A stretch of 64,000 bases of DNA from positions 59,394 to 123,393 of the forward strand of contig CALUPO010000006.1 of NCBI GenBank assembly GCA_944322675.1. The letters are read 5' to 3'. The notes under the pieces were generated by a model, which was not told the DNA's origin, did not search any database, and saw nothing but the letters and a program-made list of their open reading frames with translations. Position numbers and translations under genes: made by a program. The DNA is from Candidatus Gastranaerophilales bacterium. GTDB lineage: Bacteria; Cyanobacteriota; Vampirovibrionia; Gastranaerophilales; Gastranaerophilaceae. Shown one piece after another: positions 10,147 through 19,939 of this stretch (its first letter is position 1; the number at the start of each line of letters is the position of its first letter).

Positions 10147-11295
10147 TTACTTTTTATTATCTTGAGGCATCTGCTGCTGTTTTTGAGAATCCATTAATGC
10201 TTTATTTTCCTTTGAAACCTCTTTTATTTCTTTTTGAATAACCTCAGGATTATAAGAATTATCAAGATATTCAATCTTAGCTTTTTGTCTTAAACTTTCA
10301 ATATATTTTTGCAAGATTTCAACCTGTTGAACATTTGTCAAATAAGTTTTTATTTCTTCTTTTACTTTTTCATAAGGTTCAACACCTGCTGAAACTCTAT
10401 CAGTTACCATTATTATATGAAAACCATATGGTGTTTCAACTATTTCACTTATAGTATTCGGCTTTTGATTGAAAGCAACAACCGCAAAAGGTTCAACCAT
10501 TTCTTCTTTTGCAAAAAATCCTAAATCTCCTCCTTGTTTTGCACTTGCTACATCATCTGAATTTTCACGTGCTATTTTTTCAAATTGAGATTTATCAGCT
10601 TTTACCTGTGATAAAATCTTTTGTGCTTTTTCTTTTTTTATCTTAATTTCATCATTTATCTTTTTATTTAATTCTTCTTCCGTTAAATTTTTATTTTCTT
10701 TTTGCAAAATTTGAGCAATTTCATCACGATTTGCACTTATCAAAATATGCGAAGCACGAACCTTATCAGGATATTTAAATTTATCCATATTTTCCTTATA
10801 GAATTTTTTAGCATCAGCATCAGAAACTTGTGGAGCTTTAATTGTTGCTATAAGCTTTTGTAGTTTTACACCTTCAACTAAATCTTCTTTAAATTGCTCA
10901 TTAGATATCCCATTTTGTTTCAAAATTTCATTAAATTTTTCTTTGGAACCAACTCTATCTATCATTGCTTTATGTTCTTCTTCAATTTCTTCTTTTGATG
11001 CTTTTATATTTTTAGCTTTCATTTCTTCATCTAAAAGTGACTTAACAATAAGTTCATTAACAACTCTATCTTTAATCATTAAATATAAAAAACTATTTTT
11101 ATCTTTTTTTACATCAATTCCCATTTTTGAAAACATTGAATCACTAACAGCTTTATCAAATGCCTTATTAAATTCACTTTTTGTAATAGGATGTTCATTT
11201 ACTTCAATAATTTTTTCGCCAGGTTTTGTACAACTACATGCCATAAACATAACTAAGGATAAAGCTACAGTTGACATCAATTTTTTCTTTAACAT
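10147..11295 (-). CDS. Parvulin-type peptidyl-prolyl isomerase (PrsA/SurA-like)
   Basis: Exported folding factor of 382 residues. The N-terminus is a signal sequence ending MACSC, which could be a lipobox (either Cys), so it may be a PrsA-like lipoprotein. Residues about 30-160 are a SurA_N-like helical chaperone domain. The PpiC rotamase domain follows (RASHILI near residue 180, through GGDLGFFAKEEM and TPYGFHIIMV). The tail is Gln-rich (QKQQQMPQDNKK). A GAGGAG ribosome site precedes the ATG. It lies 48 nt after mfd in the same direction and is followed by a palindrome (10097-10134). Probable role: folding of envelope proteins. Confidence 0.88.
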   Translation of the reverse strand: MLKKKLMSTVALSLVMFMACSCTKPGEKIIEVNEHPITKSEFNKAFDKAVSDSMFSKMGIDVKKDKNSFLYLMIKDRVVNELIVKSLLDEEMKAKNIKASKEEIEEEHKAMIDRVGSKEKFNEILKQNGISNEQFKEDLVEGVKLQKLIATIKAPQVSDADAKKFYKENMDKFKYPDKVRASHILISANRDEIAQILQKENKNLTEEELNKKINDEIKIKKEKAQKILSQVKADKSQFEKIARENSDDVASAKQGGDLGFFAKEEMVEPFAVVAFNQKPNTISEIVETPYGFHIIMVTDRVSAGVEPYEKVKEEIKTYLTNVQQVEILQKYIESLRQKAKIEYLDNSYNPEVIQKEIKEVSKENKALMDSQKQQQMPQDNKK

Positions 11296-11343
11296 TTTAT
11301 ATTTTCTCCTCTTCTACTTTTTGATTATTTTTCAATTTTTTAG

Positions 11344-14300
11344 TTAATATTTTAAACGTACACAAGATATATAATAAAATAAACTAGCCAACATGTTAAA
11401 TATTTCATCAAAAGTCATAAAACGATTATTAAAAATAAGTATAGATTTGGTTTCATTTAACGTTTTTGGAGCTTTTGTAAATTTTAAACGTTTCTTAACA
11501 TTTGGTTCTATTTTTGAGTTTATAATCCTCCATTCGTTTTCATTATAAGGTGTATATATTCTTATTCCATCAGGCGTTTGACGTATTGAATTTATTTTAA
11601 TATTAGTAGCAAGAAGTCGAAGTCTTATTAATTTAATTAAATTTTCAACTTCAGTTGGCATTTTTGAAAATCTATCTTTCCACTCAGATATTATTAATTC
11701 CAACTGGGCTTCATTTTCAACATTTGCAAGTCGTTTATATTCTATCATTTTCTGACTATAATCACCGACCCAGGTTTCTGGAATAAATGCCGTTACATTT
11801 ATATCAACAATTGTTGGTTCTACTTTTTCTATTTTTTCACCTTTAAATTCCCTGATTGCTTCATCTAAAAGTTCACAATAAGTGTCAAATCCAACATTCA
11901 TCATATGTCCATGCTGTTTTGTTCCAAGAAGATTACCAACACCTCTTATTTCTATATCTCGAAGTGCTATTTGATACCCACTACCTAATGTTGTAAAATC
12001 ATTTATTGCCCTTAAACGTTTTATAGCTTCTTCTGTTAAACTTTTACTTTTTTTATACAAACAATAACAATATGCCTGTCTTTGAGACCTACCTACACGT
12101 CCTCGCAATTGATATAACTGAGCTAAGCCAAATTTATCTGAATCAATTATTATTATTGTATTTGCATTTTCAATATTTAACCCTGATTCAATGATTGTTG
12201 TGGCTACAAGAACATTATATTGACCTTCTAAAAAATCTACCATAACCTGTTCTAAAGTTTTTTCATCCAATTTTCCATGACCAACCGCTATTTTAGCATT
12301 TGGCACAAGTTTTTGAATATATGATGCAAACTCATATATTGTATCAACACGATTATAAAGAACAAACACCTGACCTTCCCTATCAAGCTCATAATTTATG
12401 GCATTTTTTATTACATTATCATCCATTTCACAAACTTTTGTTTTTATTGGAAGTCTATTTTGTGGCGGTGTATTTATAACTGACAAGTTTTTTATACCTG
12501 ATAATGACATATATAAAGTTCTTGGTATTGGTGTTGCACTCATTGATAATATATCAATATTTTTCTTTAAACTTTTAAGTTTTTCTTTATGTTTTACTCC
12601 AAATCGATGTTCTTCATCAATAATAAGTAATCCTAAATCCTTAAAACCTACATCACTTTGCAAGAGCCTATGTGTGCCAATTACAAGATCAACTTCCCCC
12701 ATTGAAAGTTTTGTTATAATTTTTTTCTGTTCAGCTTTGCTTTTAAATCTTGTCAACAATTCAACACTAACAGGATAAGGACTAAAACGCTGCTTAAATG
12801 TTTCATAATGTTGAAGTGCAAGAATAGTTGTAGGCACAACAAGAACAACTTGTTTTCCGCTTGTTATAGCTTTAAATGCAGCTCTTAATGCAATTTCTGT
12901 TTTGCCAAAACCAACATCAGCACAAATAAGTCTATCCATTGGAGATTCTTTTTCCATATCCTGCTTTGTTTCAATTATAGCTTTCATCTGATCATCAGTT
13001 TCAGTATATGGAAAGCTTTCCTCAAGCTCATATTGCCATGGTGTATCAGGATCAAACTTTATTCCTTTTGACACTTTTCTGCTTGCATAAAGATTTATTA
13101 ACTCTCGAGCAACGTCTTCCAATGCTGATTTTGTTTTTTTCTTAACATTATTCCATTCGCTTCCACCCATTTTTGACAATTTAACAATACTTCCACCTTG
13201 AATCCCACGATAACGGGACAGCATATTTATTTGCTCAGCAACTATATGAAGCTTATCATTATTTGCGTATTCAATTGTCAAATAATCTTTATATTCTCCA
13301 TCAATTTCCATTTGACTTAATCCAAGATATTTGCCAACACCATGGATACGATGGACAACATAATCACCTTCTTTTATATCATTTATATTTTCAATAAATT
13401 CTATGTTTTCTTTTTTATAATTATATTTTTTTGATGTTATATCTTTTGATATTTTATTAAATAATTCTTTATCCGTTAAAACTGCTAATTTTAAAGTATG
13501 GGAAATACCTCCTCCTATTGATAAATTACCAGTATATTCTATTTGCGAATTATCTATTTCAAAATCATTTAAAATTTCAATAACACGTGCTTTATAATCT
13601 GTAGCAATAACAAATTTATATTTTTTATTTAATATTTCCTCAACAAATTGTGCTATTTTATAAACATCAGCTGAAAATAAACCAACTATTTCACTATCAA
13701 ATTCAATAACATTTGAGTTTTCTTTTTCATTTAAAAAATTTTCAAAACATATTTTCTTTAATTTATAATATAAACTCTCAAAATCACAATATTTTAAATG
13801 ATTTGAATTTTCTAACTTCAAATTTTCATCTTCTTTTAGATTTTTTTCATATTTTTCGCTATATTTTTCATCTAAATTTTGATAGTGGTTTAATATTTCA
13901 ATAGTTTCATCAAATACAAATATATAATCGTCTTGAAATAATTCAACAATTGTTTTCAAATTTTTCCCGTAATTTCCTTCAAAATATTGGCAATATTCAT
14001 CAAATTCATTATCAATTTTACTTTCCTGATTTAAATCTTTAACAAATTTATAAAGCGGTAAAATATCAACACTATTTATATGACCGATACTTTTTTGATT
14101 ATCAACATTAAAATATCTTATATCACTTATTGTATCACCCCAAAACTCAATTCTTATTGGATTATTATCAAGACTAAAAACATCCAAAATGTCACCACGA
14201 AGTGAAAATTCTCCAATATCACAAACCTGAGTGACACGTTTATATCCTAAATTTATTAGTTTTTGTGCTAAGTTATATGGCTCTATATCATTATTTTGGG

Positions 14301-14700
14301 ATAATATAATTTTATTTTGATTAAAATAATTATCCAAAGGAAATTTTTCCATTAAAGCCCTAACCGAAGTTATTACAAATGGCGGTTTATTTCTTATAAT
14401 GTTAATTTGATCTTTATATTTATATAAGTTATGATTTATAACCTCATAAGGTGAAACATCTTGAAATGGAAAAATTTGAGTCATTATTTTTTCATTTAAA
14501 TTCATCAAATCATGATTGAATTTTAATACCCGATTGTTATCATAAGTTACAAATATTATTTTTTTTCCGGTTTTAAAAAACTCATTTAACAATATAAGTT
14601 TTGTTATATCGTTTATGGATGTTAATGTTAATTTATTATATTTATTTTCATTTTTAATAAAATTAATAATTTTTTTTAATTCAAAATTATTTTGAAACAT
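11344..14700 (-). CDS. mfd: Transcription-repair coupling factor
   Basis: Mfd displaces stalled RNA polymerase and recruits UvrA/B repair. The 1118-residue length is close to the family norm. In order: a UvrB-like N-terminal module, the CarD/RID polymerase-interaction domain (IKEGDYVVHRIHGVGKYLGL), a RecG-like helicase with Walker A (CADVGFGKTEIALRAAF), DEEH box (LLIIDEEHRFG) and motif VI (QLRGRVGRSQRQAYCY), and the C-terminal TRCF domain. A GAGGT ribosome site lies about 8 nt upstream of the ATG. It is 6 nt after queE and transcribed with dnaJ-like and queE. Confidence 0.97.
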   Translation of the reverse strand: MFQNNFELKKIINFIKNENKYNKLTLTSINDITKLILLNEFFKTGKKIIFVTYDNNRVLKFNHDLMNLNEKIMTQIFPFQDVSPYEVINHNLYKYKDQINIIRNKPPFVITSVRALMEKFPLDNYFNQNKIILSQNNDIEPYNLAQKLINLGYKRVTQVCDIGEFSLRGDILDVFSLDNNPIRIEFWGDTISDIRYFNVDNQKSIGHINSVDILPLYKFVKDLNQESKIDNEFDEYCQYFEGNYGKNLKTIVELFQDDYIFVFDETIEILNHYQNLDEKYSEKYEKNLKEDENLKLENSNHLKYCDFESLYYKLKKICFENFLNEKENSNVIEFDSEIVGLFSADVYKIAQFVEEILNKKYKFVIATDYKARVIEILNDFEIDNSQIEYTGNLSIGGGISHTLKLAVLTDKELFNKISKDITSKKYNYKKENIEFIENINDIKEGDYVVHRIHGVGKYLGLSQMEIDGEYKDYLTIEYANNDKLHIVAEQINMLSRYRGIQGGSIVKLSKMGGSEWNNVKKKTKSALEDVARELINLYASRKVSKGIKFDPDTPWQYELEESFPYTETDDQMKAIIETKQDMEKESPMDRLICADVGFGKTEIALRAAFKAITSGKQVVLVVPTTILALQHYETFKQRFSPYPVSVELLTRFKSKAEQKKIITKLSMGEVDLVIGTHRLLQSDVGFKDLGLLIIDEEHRFGVKHKEKLKSLKKNIDILSMSATPIPRTLYMSLSGIKNLSVINTPPQNRLPIKTKVCEMDDNVIKNAINYELDREGQVFVLYNRVDTIYEFASYIQKLVPNAKIAVGHGKLDEKTLEQVMVDFLEGQYNVLVATTIIESGLNIENANTIIIIDSDKFGLAQLYQLRGRVGRSQRQAYCYCLYKKSKSLTEEAIKRLRAINDFTTLGSGYQIALRDIEIRGVGNLLGTKQHGHMMNVGFDTYCELLDEAIREFKGEKIEKVEPTIVDINVTAFIPETWVGDYSQKMIEYKRLANVENEAQLELIISEWKDRFSKMPTEVENLIKLIRLRLLATNIKINSIRQTPDGIRIYTPYNENEWRIINSKIEPNVKKRLKFTKAPKTLNETKSILIFNNRFMTFDEIFNMLASLFYYISCVRLKY

Positions 14701-14706
14701 TTTTAT

Positions 14707-15414
14707 CTACCTCAAATTTAAAAATTTATGAACCTGAGGTATTAAAAAAACATTTTTATAATATTTTAAAAACTTTTTATGAATATTTTTCAAAAATAAA
14801 ATATTATTTTTATTTTTTAATTCTTTAAATAAAAAAGAACTTTCAGGTTGTAAGTATAAAGGAACATTATATTTTTTAGCAAGCCTGCAACAATTTTCAA
14901 TTTCATTTTCTTCAATTTTATTATCAAAAACAACTTTTACATATATTTCAACATTGGATGCAATTTTTAAAAATTTATCATTTATATCAAATTTATTTTC
15001 CTCATTTGTTGCAGTTTTTAGTTTTATATCCATTGAAACAATATCAATTTTATCAATAATTTTTTGTAAATTTTTGAATAGTGTACCATTTGTTTCCAAG
15101 TATATTTTTATATTATATTCTTTACTTATATCTTTAAAATCATCCAAAAATTCATTCAAAAAATCAACAAACATTAAAGGTTCACCACCTGTAAATGAAA
15201 TTGAATGTACTTTTGACAAATCAAAACTTGAAATTTCTTTGACTAGCATTTCAACATCATATTCTTTTCCTTCAAAAAATTGTGTATCACAAAATTTGCA
15301 ATGTAAATTACAATTTGAAAACCTCACAAATATTTGATTAGCTCCTAAATATTTCCCTTCACCCTGAATTGATTCAAAAATTTCATTAATTTTTGCAATA
15401 TTATGTTTTTCCAC
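14707..15414 (-). CDS. queE: 7-carboxy-7-deazaguanine synthase
   Basis: Radical-SAM enzyme that makes the 7-deazaguanine ring for queuosine in tRNA. The 235-residue length fits. The [4Fe-4S]-binding motif CNLHCKFC (CX3CX2C) lies at about residues 35-42, preceded by the family signature IQGEGKYLGANQIFVRFS and followed by the SAM-contact motif FTGGEPLMF. No other que genes are in the window. It starts 2 nt after the dnaJ-like gene and ends 6 nt before mfd, so the three look like one operon of unrelated housekeeping functions. Confidence 0.93.
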   Translation of the reverse strand: MEKHNIAKINEIFESIQGEGKYLGANQIFVRFSNCNLHCKFCDTQFFEGKEYDVEMLVKEISSFDLSKVHSISFTGGEPLMFVDFLNEFLDDFKDISKEYNIKIYLETNGTLFKNLQKIIDKIDIVSMDIKLKTATNEENKFDINDKFLKIASNVEIYVKVVFDNKIEENEIENCCRLAKKYNVPLYLQPESSFLFKELKNKNNILFLKNIHKKFLKYYKNVFLIPQVHKFLNLR

Positions 15415-15416
15415 TT

Positions 15417-16418
15417 TTAATCCTTACTTTTCAACTCTTTTATTTTTTTATATAACTCGATTTCTTCGCTTGAAATTTGAGACTTAATATCAATAATTAT
15501 TTCAACAATCAAGTCTGATGAATTTTGATTTTTTTTTGCTATTAACCCTTCATTAGCAATTTTAAATTTCTGCCCCGATTTGGTATTTTGGGGAATTTTT
15601 AATTTTATTTTTTCACCCTTAAAATTTTCAATACAAACTTCATCTCCCAAAACTGCTTGATATGGTTCAATTATAGCTTTTGTATAAACATCATTATTTA
15701 TAATCTTAAAATTATTTGGATTACTTTCATTTACTTCAATATTTAAATATAAATCACCATTTTGCCCCCCATTTAACCCTTGATTTCCTTCATTAACTAT
15801 TCTTATTTTAGAGCCTGTTTTTACATTTGAAGGGATTTTTATATTTATTTTTTTATGTTTTTTTATTTCACCCAAACCATTGCAATATGAACATTTTGCT
15901 TCGTTTACAAATTTTTTTCCGTTACATTTTGGACAAATATTAGTATGTAGAACGTTAACAATCCTAGATGTGCCTATTATAGCTTCTTGAGATGAAATTT
16001 TTACATTTAGTTCTATATTTGTTCCGTTAACTTTATTTTTAGGTTTTAAATTATTTAAAATATCCTTAAAAAGAGAATCAAATGTTTTATGTTTATTTTC
16101 ATTTTCACTATATGCTTTTTTTGCTTGTGCCTTTACTTTTATATCTTCATTATTTATTGAAGATGTTGTTGCTGATTTTTGATTAATTTCATTATAGCCA
16201 TTTAATTTATCATATTTAAGTTTTTTTTGCGAGTCAGATAAAATATCATAAGCATTTTTTATTTCTTTAAATTTTTCTTCATAATTTGGATTGACATCAG
16301 GATGATATTGTCGAACCAATAAACGAAAAGCAGCTTTTATTTCAACATCGGTTGCATTTGTTGAAATATTAAGTATTTCATATAAATTCATATTTAAATA
16401 ATCTTTAATTTCGCCCAT
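15417..16418 (-). CDS. DnaJ-family co-chaperone with a half-size zinc finger
   Basis: J-protein partner of DnaK, 333 residues. The J domain (about 10-75) has the essential HPD in RQYHPDVNPNYEEKF. A variable linker follows, then the substrate-binding domains with a zinc region holding only two Cys motifs (CPKCNG, CSYCNG) instead of the four CXXCXGXG repeats of true DnaJ, then the second beta domain and a short C-terminus. It is therefore a shortened DnaJ able to hold one zinc, intermediate between DnaJ and CbpA. The start may be the first ATG used here or the tenth codon (16391), where the usual MNLYEIL begins; neither has a convincing ribosome site. Confidence 0.88.
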   Translation of the reverse strand: MGEIKDYLNMNLYEILNISTNATDVEIKAAFRLLVRQYHPDVNPNYEEKFKEIKNAYDILSDSQKKLKYDKLNGYNEINQKSATTSSINNEDIKVKAQAKKAYSENENKHKTFDSLFKDILNNLKPKNKVNGTNIELNVKISSQEAIIGTSRIVNVLHTNICPKCNGKKFVNEAKCSYCNGLGEIKKHKKINIKIPSNVKTGSKIRIVNEGNQGLNGGQNGDLYLNIEVNESNPNNFKIINNDVYTKAIIEPYQAVLGDEVCIENFKGEKIKLKIPQNTKSGQKFKIANEGLIAKKNQNSSDLIVEIIIDIKSQISSEEIELYKKIKELKSKD

Positions 16419-16508
16419 ATTATAACTTTAATTTTCTTATATATTTAATCAATCCTTAAGTTTACCCTTATTTATAATTTTAAGTTTTATTTAGAAAATA
16501 TCAATATT

Positions 16509-17366
16509 TTAACGACTTAATACAGTATAACTACCATTTATTTTACAAAATTTCACCTGTTTTTTTACTTTAGATAATGCACATTTTACATTCTCATCCA
16601 AAATATGCCCTTTTAAATCAGCCAAAAATAAATATTCACCCAAATTTTTCTTTGAAGGACGTGAATCAATATATGTTAAATTTATATTATATTCCTTAAA
16701 AATATTTAAAACATCACACAAAGCACCTGGTTTATTTTGAGTGGCGAAAACAATATTTGTTTTTGAATTTATTGTATTTTTATTTTCAAATCTTGTTAAG
16801 AGAATAAATCTTGTTTGGTTATCTTTTTCATCATTTATCTCTTTTTCCAAAACATTTAAATCAAGTTCCAAAGCCAACTCGGGGTTGCCTATTGCTGCAA
16901 ATGTTTTATCAAGTTCTATTAACTCATATATAGCTTCGCTTGTTGAATTTTTTGATTGAAGTTTTGCTGTTTTAAAATTATTAAAAATATAGTTTTCACA
17001 CTGCTGAAGTGCCTGAGGATGTGATAAAATTGTTTTTATGCTATTTTTATCACTAGATTTTGAAATAAGAGAATGATTAATATTTAAAACATACTCTGCA
17101 TAAAAAGTTATTTTTTCATCATTTAACTCCATAATATTATTTATTGTTTCTTTTACAATCCCCTGAATTGAATTTTCAATAGGTACAATTGCAATTGAAT
17201 CTTTGTCAGTTTCAAAATTCTTTAACAAAGTCTTTATATTCTTTTGAGCGTTAAATTTTAAATCTTTTAAATTATAAAACTTTGAAAAAAACTTAACTGC
17301 AAGTGAAGAATATGACCCTCTTGGTCCTAAATAATAAACGTTTTTGATATTTGTAATTTCATTCAT
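16509..17366 (-). CDS. pheA: Prephenate dehydratase
   Basis: Converts prephenate to phenylpyruvate for phenylalanine synthesis. The catalytic domain (YYLGPRGSYS to about residue 190) carries the family motif DNQTRFILLTR. A C-terminal ACT domain (about 200-280, KPGALCDVLNIF and IDSRPSKKNLGEYLF) should give feedback inhibition by phenylalanine. There is no fused chorismate mutase. The frame is open 19 codons further upstream, but that extension crosses the promoter and is hydrophobic, so I start at the ATG at 17364-17366. It is divergent from pgm, with overlapping promoters. Confidence 0.93.
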   Translation of the reverse strand: MNEITNIKNVYYLGPRGSYSSLAVKFFSKFYNLKDLKFNAQKNIKTLLKNFETDKDSIAIVPIENSIQGIVKETINNIMELNDEKITFYAEYVLNINHSLISKSSDKNSIKTILSHPQALQQCENYIFNNFKTAKLQSKNSTSEAIYELIELDKTFAAIGNPELALELDLNVLEKEINDEKDNQTRFILLTRFENKNTINSKTNIVFATQNKPGALCDVLNIFKEYNINLTYIDSRPSKKNLGEYLFLADLKGHILDENVKCALSKVKKQVKFCKINGSYTVLSR

Positions 17367-17395
17367 TTGTAAAAAAATACCTTTTATTTTAAAAT
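17367..17395 (+). promoter_or_regulatory. phosphoglucomutase-gene promoter
   Basis: The plus strand reads TTGTAA (17367-17372), a 17-nt spacer and TAAAAT (17390-17395). It lies face to face with the pheA promoter, so polymerases cannot occupy both at once. Confidence 0.5.
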
Positions 17396-17414
17396 ATAAA
17401 AATATTTTACACAA
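17386..17414 (-). promoter_or_regulatory. pheA promoter
   Basis: The minus strand reads TTGTGT (17409-17414), a 17-nt spacer and TAAAAT (17386-17391). Its -10 shares two bases with the -10 of the opposing pgm promoter. Confidence 0.5.
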
Positions 17415-17426
17415 AAGAGGCAAATT

Positions 17427-18827
17427 ATGGCAAATATTAAGTTTGGAACTGACGGCTGGAGAGCAAAACTTGATGAAGATTTTAATTATGATAATATAAA
17501 AATCGTTGTTTTAGCTATTATTGAGTATGTTAATAAACACTATTCAAAAGAAAATAAGCCAACATTTTTTATAGGTTATGATGGGAGAAAACATGGTTTT
17601 GAATTTGCAAAATATACAGCTAAGATTATATCAGATTATGGAAAATATAATGTAGAAATTTCAAAGACAATTTGCCCAACACCTGTTTTGGCTTATCAAA
17701 CGAAATTAAAAAACGGGCTTGGAATAATGTTTACAGCAAGTCATAATCCACCAAGTTATCAAGGTTTAAAATTTATACCGGAATATGGAGGACCTGCCAC
17801 AGATGAAATAACAGGTGAAATAGTTGAAAATATACAAAGAATACAAAAAAATGATATAGATATTCATTTAAACTTAGATAATGAAAATTATAAACTTTCA
17901 TCTTTTAAACATGAATATTTTGAACAATTAGAAAAACTTATTGACTTTAAAAAAATAAAAACATTAAAAACAAACATCATTATTGATTTTCTTCATAGTG
18001 CAACAATAGGATATCTTGATGAATTGTTGAAAAAACACCAAATAAAATTTGAAAAATATAATGATAACTTTGACTCAAATTTTGGTGGGAAAATGCCTGA
18101 CCCCAAACCAAAATATCTTAAAGACTTAATCATAAAGGTAAAAAATAAACAAAATACAATAGGACTTTCAAACGATGGTGATGGTGACAGATTTGGTGTC
18201 ATAAATGAACTTGGAGAATATGTTTCTCCAAACGAAATAATGGGTATATTGCTCAAACATTTAATACAAAATAAAGCTTATAAAGGCTCGTTAATAAAAA
18301 CAATTGCATCATCCACAATGCTCAATATTTTAGCTTATAAATTAAATATCCCATTAATTGAAACAAAAGTCGGATTTAAATGGCTTGGACTTGCAATGCG
18401 AGAAAATGAAACAATAATTGCAGGTGAAGAATCCGGCGGTTTGTCAATTGGCAAACACATCCCTGAAAAAGACGGAATTATTGCCAATTTGCTTATTTTA
18501 GAAGCAATAGCTTACGCAAACAAACCACTTTATCAACTTCAAAAAGAACTTAACGAATTTATAGGCTATACTTTTATAAATGACCGTATTGATATTGATT
18601 TAACCAGACAATCAAAACATATAAGTGACAATGATTTTATTGAATTATTTAAAAACGACACGACAAAAATATCCAACCTTGAAGGTTTAAAAATACATTT
18701 AGATAATGATTTAAGTTGGATTCTTGTCAGAAAAAGCGGCACAGAACCGCTTTTGCGAGTTTATATAGAATCATATAGTCAAAAAAGATTACATGAAATT
18801 AAAGAAAAAATAAAAATAATATTATAA
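17427..18827 (+). CDS. Phosphoglucomutase/phosphomannomutase
   Basis: Alpha-D-phosphohexomutase interconverting hexose-1- and -6-phosphates, 466 residues. All four family signatures are visible: the catalytic phosphoserine loop TASHNPPSYQGLKF (about residue 100), the Mg-binding DGDGDRFG (about 251), the sugar loop EESGGLS (about 334) and the phosphate loop RKSGTEPLLRVY near the C-terminus. A GAGG ribosome site lies about 7 nt upstream. The EESGG loop favours glucose or dual specificity, which fits glgC in this window. It converges on gpsA with a 6-nt overlap of the two coding ends. Confidence 0.92.
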   Translation: MANIKFGTDGWRAKLDEDFNYDNIKIVVLAIIEYVNKHYSKENKPTFFIGYDGRKHGFEFAKYTAKIISDYGKYNVEISKTICPTPVLAYQTKLKNGLGIMFTASHNPPSYQGLKFIPEYGGPATDEITGEIVENIQRIQKNDIDIHLNLDNENYKLSSFKHEYFEQLEKLIDFKKIKTLKTNIIIDFLHSATIGYLDELLKKHQIKFEKYNDNFDSNFGGKMPDPKPKYLKDLIIKVKNKQNTIGLSNDGDGDRFGVINELGEYVSPNEIMGILLKHLIQNKAYKGSLIKTIASSTMLNILAYKLNIPLIETKVGFKWLGLAMRENETIIAGEESGGLSIGKHIPEKDGIIANLLILEAIAYANKPLYQLQKELNEFIGYTFINDRIDIDLTRQSKHISDNDFIELFKNDTTKISNLEGLKIHLDNDLSWILVRKSGTEPLLRVYIESYSQKRLHEIKEKIKIIL

Positions 18828-19814
18828 CTCATTTTCATCTTTTAACTTTCGATTCATAAGTTTATTTAAAACATCATTTGGTGAAATATCAGTATAAATA
18901 GCTTCATAAATAGCATTTGAAACAGGTGTTTGTATATTATATTTTTTACCTATTTCACAAATAGCTTTTGAGGTTTCAACACCTTCAGCCACTTGCCCGA
19001 GTGTTTGTAAAATTTCATCAATTTTTTTGCCCTGTCCTAACATTTGTCCGACTTTAAAATTGCGTGATTGAGGGCTTGAAGCTGTAGCAATAAGATCACC
19101 CAAGCCTGACAAACCATATAATGTTTGAATATTTGCATTATAAACTTTAGCAACACGAACAATTTCAGCCATACCACGGGTAATAAGAGAGCCCTTAGCA
19201 TTTTCACCTAAATTCATTGAACTTGCAAAACCTGATGCAATAGCAATAACATTTTTTAAACTGCCTCCCAATTCAACTCCTATAACATCACTACTTGCAT
19301 ATAGCCTAAATTTTAAAGGTACATTAAATATTTTTTGTAAATCATTTGCAAGATTTATACTCTTGCAAGCAATACAAGCGGCTGTCGGTTTACCGGCTAA
19401 AATTTCAGAACTTAGTGTGGGACCTGACAAAATAGCATATTTTTGCTTTGGCAAAATTTCCTCAATAATTTGAGAAATTGTTTTTAAACTTTCAAATTCA
19501 AGCCCTTTTGATGTATTTATCAATATTTGATTTTCATTTAATTTTAATTTACCTAAAACTTCACGAATACCGCTTGAAGCAATGCACAAAATAATATAAT
19601 CGGACTTAAAAACAGCTTCATCAATATTAGATGTAAAATTTATATTATCTTGAAATTTAATGCAATATGGTTTATTAGATTGTTTTGTATTTTTAAGCTC
19701 GTTTATTTTATCCTCATTTCGACCCCAAACATAAATTTCATCAAAATTATTCCTCAATAGCCATGCTTGACATAATCCCCATGCACCATAACCTAAAATT
19801 GTAAGTTTCATCAT
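18822..19814 (-). CDS. gpsA: Glycerol-3-phosphate dehydrogenase [NAD(P)+]
   Basis: Reduces dihydroxyacetone phosphate to sn-glycerol-3-phosphate for phospholipid synthesis. The 330-residue length is usual. An N-terminal Rossmann motif (LTILGYGAWGLCQAWLL), the central LGGSLKNVIAIASGFA containing the catalytic Lys, and GLGDLIATASSPQSRN are diagnostic. Two adjacent ATGs open the gene (19814 and 19811); GAGGG abuts the first, so the second may be the true start. It is the last gene of an operon behind two tiny membrane-protein genes. Confidence 0.95.
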   Translation of the reverse strand: MMKLTILGYGAWGLCQAWLLRNNFDEIYVWGRNEDKINELKNTKQSNKPYCIKFQDNINFTSNIDEAVFKSDYIILCIASSGIREVLGKLKLNENQILINTSKGLEFESLKTISQIIEEILPKQKYAILSGPTLSSEILAGKPTAACIACKSINLANDLQKIFNVPLKFRLYASSDVIGVELGGSLKNVIAIASGFASSMNLGENAKGSLITRGMAEIVRVAKVYNANIQTLYGLSGLGDLIATASSPQSRNFKVGQMLGQGKKIDEILQTLGQVAEGVETSKAICEIGKKYNIQTPVSNAIYEAIYTDISPNDVLNKLMNRKLKDENEL

Positions 19815-19819
19815 CCCTC

Positions 19820-19936
19820 TTATTTACAGTTATTCTTCTTAGTATTTTCACAAGGTTCACTAACAGCATACAAAAGTAAGCCTGAAAATGCAGTCATAGC
19901 AACAGTAACATAAATTAAAGCCAAATTTTCAAGCAT
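19820..19936 (-). CDS. 38-residue single-span membrane peptide
   Basis: The minus strand encodes MLENLALIYVTVAMTAFSG followed by more hydrophobic residues and a short polar tail ending KKNNCK. One transmembrane helix (about residues 5-25) and a Lys/Asn/Cys tail are visible. A GGAGA ribosome site about 10 nt upstream sits inside the end of the preceding gene, which stops 3 nt before this ATG. The TAA is 5 nt before gpsA, so translation coupling along the three genes is likely. A frameshifted counterpart with the same MLE start lies at 54543-54666. I do not recognise the family. Confidence 0.7.
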   Translation of the reverse strand: MLENLALIYVTVAMTAFSGLLLYAVSEPCENTKKNNCK

Positions 19937-19939
19937 AAA

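Noticed and set aside
17367..17423. Upstream extension of pheA by 19 residues
   Set aside because: It covers both divergent promoters and is not part of the conserved domain.
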